This document shows positions 58,515 through 64,000 of a stretch of 64,000 nucleotides of DNA, piece by piece. Every line of letters starts with the position of its first letter. The stretch's first letter is position 1. Source of the DNA: UBA6926 sp045562535. Its GTDB lineage: Bacteria > Chloroflexota > Dehalococcoidia > UBA6926. Both the position numbers and the translations under genes were made by a program. The notes beneath the pieces are model-generated. The model ran no database searches. It was not told the DNA's origin and saw only the letters and a list, made by a program, of their open reading frames with translations. The stretch is from NCBI GenBank assembly GCA_045562535.1, contig JBJKVP010000008.1:85855-149854 (forward strand), read 5' to 3'.

Positions 58515-59780
58515 ATGAATTCTAAAAGACACGAAATCTCTCTCTACGTACATATTCCATTTTGCACTTTTAAATGTTTCTATTGTGACTTCAATACATA
58601 TGCCGGCTTAGAAGGTCTTATACCTAGTTACGTAGAAGGATTGAACGTGGAAATTTCGCGTTGGGGAACAGTATTGTCGAATGGACACTCTAACGAAGAT
58701 AAATTTATAGTAAAATCTGTGTTTTTCGGAGGAGGAACACCTTCACTCCTAAACGGGAACCAATTAGAGAGCATCATGAATACAATTAGTGCCAATTTTT
58801 CTTTTTCAAAAGATCTGGAAATAACGCTTGAAGCAAACCCTGAGAGCATTGAAACTCAAAAGATATCAGATTATCGATCAGCAGGCGTAAACAGAGTTAG
58901 TATTGGTGGGCAAAGTACAAAAAATTCAGAATTAATCATGTTAGGAAGGTTACACAACGAAAACCAGTTAACCCAAGCATTTATGAACGTCCAAAAAGCC
59001 AAAATAGAAAATATCAATATTGATTTCATGTATAACCTTCCAGGTCAAACAACTCAAGATTGGGTAGATACTTTGTCTGATGCTGTCAATTTTGAAGCAG
59101 ATCACCTTTCTCTCTACGGTTTAACGGTTGAAGAAAACACGCCTTTCTATTCCTCCATAAATAACGGTGACCTACCAAAACCAGATGACGATATAGGCGC
59201 CATAATGTATGAAATAGCACAAGAAAAATTGGATTCTTCTGGTTATACACAATACGAGATTTCAAATTGGGCAAAACCCAACAAAGAAAGCGTCCATAAT
59301 TTACATTATTGGGAAAACGGCGATTTCATCGGCTTTGGTCCTGGTGCATTCTCCCACTTAGGTAAAACAAGGTTTTCAAACATTAGGCAACCTAGAGAAT
59401 ACTTAAAAAGGATAGAACGCTTAGAAAAAGAACGATCTCTCCAAGAGATTTCATTTGATTTTTCATCTGGTACCGACAAAAACTTACTTAGTGCGATATC
59501 CCCTTTGGATGAATTTGATCCCTACTCCACCGTTAAAGAAGTAAAAGAAGCTACAATATTGAATCTTCGTTTGAATGCAGGTATAGATCTCATTCAATTT
59601 GAAGAACTTTATCAGATCAACTTAACAACTATATTTGAAAACGCTATTGAAACATCCATATCGGATAAATTACTTCTATTGGAAGATGGAAATCTAAAGC
59701 TTACCGATAAAGGAAGATTACTTTCCAATGAAGTGTTCGTTAGAATTATGAATGAAAAAGACAGTATCGTGGAGAAATAG
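58515..59780 (+). CDS. hemW: HemW-like radical SAM protein (coproporphyrinogen III oxidase-like)
   Basis: About 421 residues. The radical-SAM cluster motif CTFKCFYC (Cys17, Cys21, Cys24) sits in YVHIPFCTFKCFYCDFNTYAG (given here as HIPFCTFKCFYCDF). GGGTPSLL, EANPESIE and SIGGQSTKNSELIMLGRLHN match HemW/HemN relatives, and the C-terminal winged domain has GRLLSNEVFVRI. HemW delivers haem to respiratory enzymes and lacks true coproporphyrinogen oxidase activity; the single CxxxCxxC without the fourth HemN-type Cys (CxxxCxxCxC) supports HemW (F follows D). ATG 58515 is preferred over TTG 58503, whose TTGAGG serves as the ribosome-binding site. selB follows five bases after its stop. Confidence 0.9.
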   Translation: MNSKRHEISLYVHIPFCTFKCFYCDFNTYAGLEGLIPSYVEGLNVEISRWGTVLSNGHSNEDKFIVKSVFFGGGTPSLLNGNQLESIMNTISANFSFSKDLEITLEANPESIETQKISDYRSAGVNRVSIGGQSTKNSELIMLGRLHNENQLTQAFMNVQKAKIENINIDFMYNLPGQTTQDWVDTLSDAVNFEADHLSLYGLTVEENTPFYSSINNGDLPKPDDDIGAIMYEIAQEKLDSSGYTQYEISNWAKPNKESVHNLHYWENGDFIGFGPGAFSHLGKTRFSNIRQPREYLKRIERLEKERSLQEISFDFSSGTDKNLLSAISPLDEFDPYSTVKEVKEATILNLRLNAGIDLIQFEELYQINLTTIFENAIETSISDKLLLLEDGNLKLTDKGRLLSNEVFVRIMNEKDSIVEK

Positions 59781-59785
59781 AAACT

Positions 59786-61639
59786 ATGCATGTAATTGGC
59801 ACAGCTGGGCATGTAGATCACGGTAAATCAACTTTGATTGAAGCACTTACCGGAATCGATCCAGATCGGCTTCAAGAAGAAAAAAATAGAGGTATGACGA
59901 TAGATTTGGGGTTTGCTTGGCTAAAACTACCGTCAGAGACAGAAATTAGCATTGTCGACGTGCCTGGGCACGAACGATTCATAAAAAATATGCTTGCTGG
60001 GATCGGAGGAATCGATCTAGCGATATTGGTTGTTGCTGCAGATGAAGGGGTAATGCCCCAAACAAGAGAGCATATAGCGATCCTTGATTTATTAGGCGTA
60101 GAACAATCCATTATTGTCATAACAAAATCAGATTTAGTTGAGAAAGATTTTTTGCCTTTGGTAGAGGAACAAATAATAGAAGAACTATCTACCACCACCC
60201 TCGAAGATAGTGAAGTCATACACGTATCAGCGTTTAAAGGTACAAACCTTAAAGAGCTTATCTCGATAATTGATTCTAAACTAACATCCACACCTCCTAG
60301 AAAGAATTTAGGTAGACCAAGACTTCCTATCGATAGGTCTTTTTCTATCTCTGGTTTTGGAACAGTAGTCACCGGGACACTAATTGATGGTTCTTTAAAC
60401 GTGGGTCAAGAACTTGAAGTAGTTCCATCAGGAAAGAAAGTACGGATCAGAGGACTTGAAAGCCATAAAAAGAAACAAACTGAGATTCAACCAGGTACGC
60501 GAACTGCCGTTAATCTATCAGGTATAACAGCAACAGAGCTCAACAGAGGACAAATATTAACAACTAGGGGATGGTTAGAAACAACTAACTCTGCCGACAT
60601 AAAAGTTCGAATGATAAACAATTCCCCAGGAACTTTGAAACATAATCTCGAGGTGGATTTTCACTGGATGTCCGCAGAAACAAAAGCTAAGGTCCGGCTG
60701 CTGGATTCCTCATCACTAGAATCCAATGATGTAGGTTGGTGCCAAGTTCTACTCGATAATCCCCTACCCTTGGTGAAGGGAGATTTTTGCATTATTCGAA
60801 CCTCTCAAGGAACCCTCTGCGGGGGACAAATAGTGGAAACATCTGTCAAACGTCATAAACGTAACGACCCATCACTGATAGCACGGCTCGAATCACTAGC
60901 AGCAGAAGACTCGAGTCAGGTAATTATGCAAACTATAGAAAATTCGGGCGGCCTTAGCATAGAGCAAATTTCAAATATAACATCGCTTCAAGAGGACACT
61001 GTTTCATCGGTCATCGATGCCCTTGTAGAATCAGGTCATACCATTAGTTTCCCGCACGGATCTTCTCAAATAATACTCGCAAAATCAAATTGGGAAGATA
61101 TCAAATCACAATGCGAAAACTATTTGACCGTTCACCACAATCAATACTATTTAAGGAGAGGCTTACCTAGAGAAGAGCTGCGCAGCAAACTTAATATGAA
61201 TAGCGAACTATTCCAAGGAATTATTTCTAGATTAGAAGTACAGGAATTTTTAGTGCAAGATGGGACTGATATAAGAATGAAAAACCATTTGCCTAAGCTA
61301 TCTGCTGAAGACCGAAAACAATCAGGAATATATTTAGATCGCCTTAATGAAAGCCCTAACACGCCTCCGACGGATGTTCTCTTAGACCAAGAAGTATTGA
61401 ACTATTTATCCAATGACAATCAAGTAGTTATTGTAGGTAACGGTATAGTCTATTCAAGAATTGCTTACGATAATCAGATTAATGAAATTTTAAATTATAT
61501 GAAAATTCACAACAAGATCAGCGTAGGAGAAGCTAGAGATTTACTCGGTGCAAGTAGAAAATATATTCTCCCTTTGTTAGAAAGTATGGACGAACTACAC
61601 TTAACCAGAAGATCAGGAGATGACAGGATCTTAGAATAA
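59786..61639 (+). CDS. selB: Selenocysteine-specific elongation factor SelB
   Basis: 617 residues. The EF-Tu-like GTPase has GHVDHGKST (residues 8-16), RGMTIDLGFAWL (switch I), VDVPGHERFIKNMLAG (G3) and TKSDLVE (G4); RGMTIDLGFA with Leu/Phe is diagnostic for SelB. Domains II and III follow (SISGFGTVVTGTL, RGLESHKKK), then about 270 residues of winged-helix repeats that bind the SECIS RNA, ending LLGASRKYILPLLESMD. It delivers selenocysteinyl-tRNA to UGA codons. No selA, selD, tRNA-Sec or obvious selenoprotein gene is in the window. Its overlap-like spacing with hemW (five bases) suggests co-transcription. Confidence 0.92.
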   Translation: MHVIGTAGHVDHGKSTLIEALTGIDPDRLQEEKNRGMTIDLGFAWLKLPSETEISIVDVPGHERFIKNMLAGIGGIDLAILVVAADEGVMPQTREHIAILDLLGVEQSIIVITKSDLVEKDFLPLVEEQIIEELSTTTLEDSEVIHVSAFKGTNLKELISIIDSKLTSTPPRKNLGRPRLPIDRSFSISGFGTVVTGTLIDGSLNVGQELEVVPSGKKVRIRGLESHKKKQTEIQPGTRTAVNLSGITATELNRGQILTTRGWLETTNSADIKVRMINNSPGTLKHNLEVDFHWMSAETKAKVRLLDSSSLESNDVGWCQVLLDNPLPLVKGDFCIIRTSQGTLCGGQIVETSVKRHKRNDPSLIARLESLAAEDSSQVIMQTIENSGGLSIEQISNITSLQEDTVSSVIDALVESGHTISFPHGSSQIILAKSNWEDIKSQCENYLTVHHNQYYLRRGLPREELRSKLNMNSELFQGIISRLEVQEFLVQDGTDIRMKNHLPKLSAEDRKQSGIYLDRLNESPNTPPTDVLLDQEVLNYLSNDNQVVIVGNGIVYSRIAYDNQINEILNYMKIHNKISVGEARDLLGASRKYILPLLESMDELHLTRRSGDDRILE

Positions 61640-61698
61640 ACTATTGTTTAGAATTAATTGCTTTTGTAAAAGTTCTAAACTAGAACTCAAGAATCACA

Positions 61699-61965
61699 TC
61701 ATTCACTGGGATCTGCGTACCACCAGTCAGTCGGTTCTTCCAGGGTCAAATAAACCAACTCAAAGCCCGATTCGATTTGGCCCATATCCACCGGGAAACC
61801 ACGAGGTTCTAAATCATTAATCAATGCATCAAACAAAACATCTTTTGTAACTTTGATAGCTTCTTCTCTGTTTTGTGCAGAATGGCTCCACCCCGGCAAG
61901 GCGGGGGTTAAAGCTATAGATTGGCCCTCTTTTTCACGGATATATATTGGAAACCTTAACGCCAT
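61699..61965 (-). CDS. Orphan HicB-like protein
   Basis: 88 residues with the partial RNase H-like fold of HicB antitoxins: FPIYIREKEGQSIALTPALPGWSHSAQNREEAI (strand FPIYIREKEG, then PALPGWSHSAQNREEAI), the PG turn being typical. A helix KVTKDVLFDALINDL follows. The normal DNA-binding C-terminal domain (ribbon-helix-helix or HTH) is missing, replaced by an aromatic tail TDWWYADPSE. No hicA toxin gene lies next to it. Such stand-alone HicB-like domains are common and may regulate or bind RNA; an antitoxin role is not supported here. ATG 61965 has GAGG upstream. It is convergent with selB. Confidence 0.65.
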   Translation of the reverse strand: MALRFPIYIREKEGQSIALTPALPGWSHSAQNREEAIKVTKDVLFDALINDLEPRGFPVDMGQIESGFELVYLTLEEPTDWWYADPSE

Positions 61966-62152
61966 TTTTTACCTCTAGCAAAAATTATATAGTGTAAGAA
62001 TAACATCGTGACAATTGATATATCTAATTTGTCTCATCAAATAGAATCTGATGAACTATAAATTTATTACCTAGATATTTCCACAATCTTCCTCAGAGTC
62101 GATGTTTCTTAAATGAATACATGTGCAATTAAACCCTTATCAGTAGTTCTAT

Positions 62153-62181
62153 CTTTCATGTATACGTCCCTTTCATGTATA
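62153..62181 (+). repeat. 12-base direct repeat CTTTCATGTATA x2
   Basis: Two exact copies separated by five bases, overlapping the importer promoter; see the promoter entry. Confidence 0.85.
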
Positions 62182-62183
62182 AT
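62153..62183 (+). promoter_or_regulatory. Promoter of the ABC importer with 12-base direct repeat
   Basis: CTTTCATGTATA occurs twice, at 62153-62164 and 62170-62181, spaced 17 bases apart start to start. The second copy runs into a perfect TATAAT (62178-62183), while TTTCAT of the first copy falls near the -35 position (18-base spacer). The repeat may bind a regulator on the same face of the helix, or may be a duplicated promoter box. The ATG is 60 bases downstream. The rest of this 277-base gap holds a weak inverted repeat (TCATCA/TGATGA at 62034-62054) and nothing else recognised. Confidence 0.5.
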
Positions 62184-62242
62184 GGATCCCAGTTTGGTTT
62201 ACAGGCATAACAATTCATCAACTAAATGACGGAGGTGGAAGG

Positions 62243-63388
62243 ATGAATTTTAAAACAATTTCTTTGGTTGTAATGAGCTTAGCTCTCTTTGCTATGGCGT
62301 CTACAGCTTGTGATGTTCTAGGAGGCGGCGGTACCTATAAAATAGGTTTACTTAGTCCTCAAACAGGACCTATAGCAGTATACGCGCCGGGTTTTGAAGA
62401 CGCAGCTAACGTTGCAATCGCAGAATTAAATGACAATGAAGACGGTAACGTTTTTGAGTTAGTAGTTGCTGATTCAGGGTGCGATGGTACCCAGGCCGCA
62501 ACAGCTGCTCAGACTCTAATAGACTCAGGCGTTGTCGGTATAGTTGGAGCCGCTTGTTCAGGAGCTACTCTTGGAGCAATAGCAGTTGCATCAGAGGCTG
62601 GGATTCCAATGGTCTCTTATGCAAGCACTTCTCCAGCAGTAACATCAGCGGAAGATAACGGGTACCTATTTAGGGTAGTCCCGAGTGATGCTCAGCAGGC
62701 AGTTGCGTTGACCGCAGTTGTAGCTGATGGCGGAGACAGCAATCCAGCTGTGTTATACATGACTAACGACTATGGATCGGGCCTAGCGGATAACTTCGCT
62801 GCTAACTGGTCTGGTGCCGTATGTACTACAAACGCATATGACCCAACAGAAGGTTCATACGACGCATCTACTATAGCCCAATCGGTTATTGATGCAGGAT
62901 GTGATTCAGCTGTTCTGGTTTCATACGCTACTGATGGCGCAGCAATCATCGAAGCCTTGAAGGGTCAAGGTTTTGGAGGAACTATCTACGGGGCCGATGG
63001 AATTGCGGACGCAGCTTTTGCTAGTGCTTTCACTGATGCTGCTGCAGTATCAGGAGTAATCGCAACCAAGCCTCGACCAGGTGCTGAATCCTCAGCTCAA
63101 TCAACTTTCAATTCGGCTTATAGTGCCGCTGGAGGAGATGCTGAAGGAATATACACCCACGAAACCTATGATGCGATCAACATCATTGCTCATGCTGCTG
63201 TAGAAGGTAGCGATGACATTCGTGATGATCTTGCAAGTGTCGGATCTAATTACGATGGAGCGAGTGGAGTTCACAGTTTTGACTCCAATGGAGACGTAGC
63301 CGGTACTGGGTATGAAGTATGTCAGTTTGATCCTGCATTTACTTGTACTCGTGTATGGACTGGTAGCGGTGGCCTAGCTAGTCAATAA
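62243..63388 (+). CDS. Branched-chain amino-acid-type ABC transporter substrate-binding lipoprotein
   Basis: 381 residues of the LivK/Peripla_BP_6 type. A signal peptide of about 22 residues ends ASTAC, making Cys23 the probable lipidated residue; Ser at -3 is less usual than Leu. The mature part starts YKIGLLSPQTGPIAVYAPGF, the family's first strand and loop, with later GIVGAACSGATLGAIAVA (ligand hinge) and YGADGIAD. It would bind amino acids, amides or other small acids outside the cell and pass them to the permease encoded downstream. A GGAGGTGGAAGG site just before ATG 62243 predicts strong translation. A terminator hairpin follows the stop, as usual for making more binding protein than permease. 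Confidence 0.9.
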   Translation: MNFKTISLVVMSLALFAMASTACDVLGGGGTYKIGLLSPQTGPIAVYAPGFEDAANVAIAELNDNEDGNVFELVVADSGCDGTQAATAAQTLIDSGVVGIVGAACSGATLGAIAVASEAGIPMVSYASTSPAVTSAEDNGYLFRVVPSDAQQAVALTAVVADGGDSNPAVLYMTNDYGSGLADNFAANWSGAVCTTNAYDPTEGSYDASTIAQSVIDAGCDSAVLVSYATDGAAIIEALKGQGFGGTIYGADGIADAAFASAFTDAAAVSGVIATKPRPGAESSAQSTFNSAYSAAGGDAEGIYTHETYDAINIIAHAAVEGSDDIRDDLASVGSNYDGASGVHSFDSNGDVAGTGYEVCQFDPAFTCTRVWTGSGGLASQ

Positions 63389-63405
63389 ATAATTAGAAGT
63401 TTGAG

Positions 63406-63455
63406 TTAAGAATCACGGCCCGCCTAAATTAGGCGGGTCTTGGTTCTTAATTTTT
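63406..63455 (+). terminator. Intrinsic terminator/attenuator after the substrate-binding protein
   Basis: The core stem CCCGCC (63419-63424) pairs with GGCGGG (63432-63437) around TAAATTA. An outer arm TTAAGAA (63406-63412) pairs with TTCTTAA (63444-63450), and a T-run follows at 63451-63455. The next gene of the importer starts 25 bases later, so this probably acts as a partial terminator that lowers permease expression relative to the binding protein. Confidence 0.8.
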
Positions 63456-63479
63456 ACAGTTAGTATCTTGGATTTTAGT

Positions 63480-64000
63480 ATGGAATTTTTGTTAAATAAT
63501 TTCAAGAAAATTCATATTGCTCATAGTTGGTTAATCCTCTCTTTATTTCTGTTTATTGATAGTTATATAGGGTTAAGATTTGGGTCAGGTTTCCTCTCAT
63601 GGAGTGGTATCCCAAAAGGTGACATTCTTTGGATTCTTCAGTCATTAGAAATGATGGCATTTGGGATCGTAATCGTAAATAAGGTTGTCAAAAGTTCAAC
63701 CGGGAAATTCAAAGCTTTGGCATTGGTTTCAACCCCTGTTTTTCTCTTCTTACTAGTTTTATTCACTCTAGATACCTTGCTTAAAGGTAAAGAGATCACC
63801 ACAATTTTTTATTATAATTTATCATCGATTTCTCTTAGTGCCCTGTACTGGTCGGCAGCTTACATGACCGTTGCAGTGGGATTAGCACTCACATATAAAG
63901 TACAAAAATATGGCAATTTCGCTCAGGCAGAAATCATGTTACTCGGTTCTTACGTCGCCTTAATCATGATGTGGTCAGATATGTTTTTCCCTATATCTGA
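63480..64000 (+). CDS. ABC transporter permease, LivH type (partial, runs off window)
   Basis: The frame is open from ATG 63480 to the window end (173 complete codons, no stop). The last part, VGLALTYKVQKYGNFAQAEIMLLGSY (VGLALTYKVQKYGNFAQ, then AEIMLLGSY), matches the start of LivH-type permeases, where 'G..l.y.v...infAhg....lGaY' is expected. Before it lie about 125 residues with three or four extra hydrophobic segments (SWLILSLFLFIDSY, WILQSLEMMAFGIVIVN, STPVFLFLLVLFTLDTLL), longer than usual LivH N-termini. It would form the membrane channel for the substrate-binding protein upstream. Ribosome-binding site is weak, and the terminator lies just before it. Confidence 0.72.
   Translation, partial: MEFLLNNFKKIHIAHSWLILSLFLFIDSYIGLRFGSGFLSWSGIPKGDILWILQSLEMMAFGIVIVNKVVKSSTGKFKALALVSTPVFLFLLVLFTLDTLLKGKEITTIFYYNLSSISLSALYWSAAYMTVAVGLALTYKVQKYGNFAQAEIMLLGSYVALIMMWSDMFFPIS

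Noticed and set aside
59872..60372. Minus-strand open frame (166 codons) opposite selB
   Set aside because: Covers the conserved GTPase domain of selB; no start signal or family resemblance.
61699..61965. HicAB toxin-antitoxin module
   Set aside because: No hicA reading frame on either side; the neighbours are selB and the ABC importer.

Overview
This is an AT-rich, gene-dense bacterial chromosome segment with no rRNA genes, CRISPR array, prophage or insertion sequence visible. Gene content points to an aerobic or microaerobic free-living bacterium of the Chloroflexota, most likely a marine SAR202/Dehalococcoidia-type lineage. The grounds are tandem double-domain type III CoA-transferases, several paired two-domain VOC (epimerase-like) proteins, a succinate:quinone reductase with a CCG-domain (HdrB-like) subunit, and an 11-subunit Nuo cluster without NuoEFG. 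This assignment is an inference from gene content, not a database match. No gap between genes exceeds about 280 bases.

Layout. 1-9205: tail of a malic enzyme, glutaredoxin, ornithine-cyclodeaminase-like protein, a solitary ChlI-like AAA+ ATPase, a NIPSNAP/MFS/SDR operon, ruvB, yajQ and a solitary molybdopterin hydroxylase subunit. 9315-14624: an MFS exporter, then a split methylmalonyl-CoA mutase whose catalytic and B12 subunits flank two two-domain VOC genes. 14701-19532: a housekeeping run (DUF177, rpmF, fabD, nusB, acpP, uracil-DNA glycosylase, RNase J). 19580-24453: two tandem, double-domain CaiB/BaiF CoA-transferases. 24474-31024: ilvD with a DUF971 gene, a VOC gene with lepA, a glutamine amidotransferase, folK and folP. 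31188-35928: a carboxyltransferase, a small linker protein, an OadA-like biotin protein and malate dehydrogenase. 35923-55525 is all on the minus strand: methyltransferase, sdhA-sdhB-sdhE, a Nudix hydrolase, NAD kinase, another tandem VOC pair, nuoABCDHIJK-x-LMN and holA. 55643-64000: a zinc-ribbon/beta-propeller membrane protein, a ychF remnant beside a complete ychF of unlike composition, hemW, selB, an orphan HicB-like gene, and the start of a branched-chain amino-acid-type ABC importer.

How the genes work together. The mutase, epimerase-like proteins, biotin-dependent carboxyltransferase, malate dehydrogenase, malic enzyme and succinate:quinone reductase all sit on the propionyl-CoA / methylmalonyl-CoA / succinate / oxaloacetate node. 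The carboxyltransferase pair resembles the 12S and 5S+1.3S parts of methylmalonyl-CoA:pyruvate transcarboxylase. The CoA-transferases could feed acyl-CoAs into this node. Electrons from succinate and from an unidentified donor would enter the quinone pool through the Sdh and Nuo complexes.

Most notable observations: (i) an apparent replacement of the native ychF by a copy of different base composition, with the first ~28 codons of the old gene left behind; (ii) paired CoA-transferases in which only the C-terminal half keeps the catalytic Asp; (iii) a putative fused transcarboxylase with a small linker protein; (iv) a conserved-looking 64-residue gene between nuoK and nuoL; (v) a tRNA-Glu-like 5' half in an intergenic gap.
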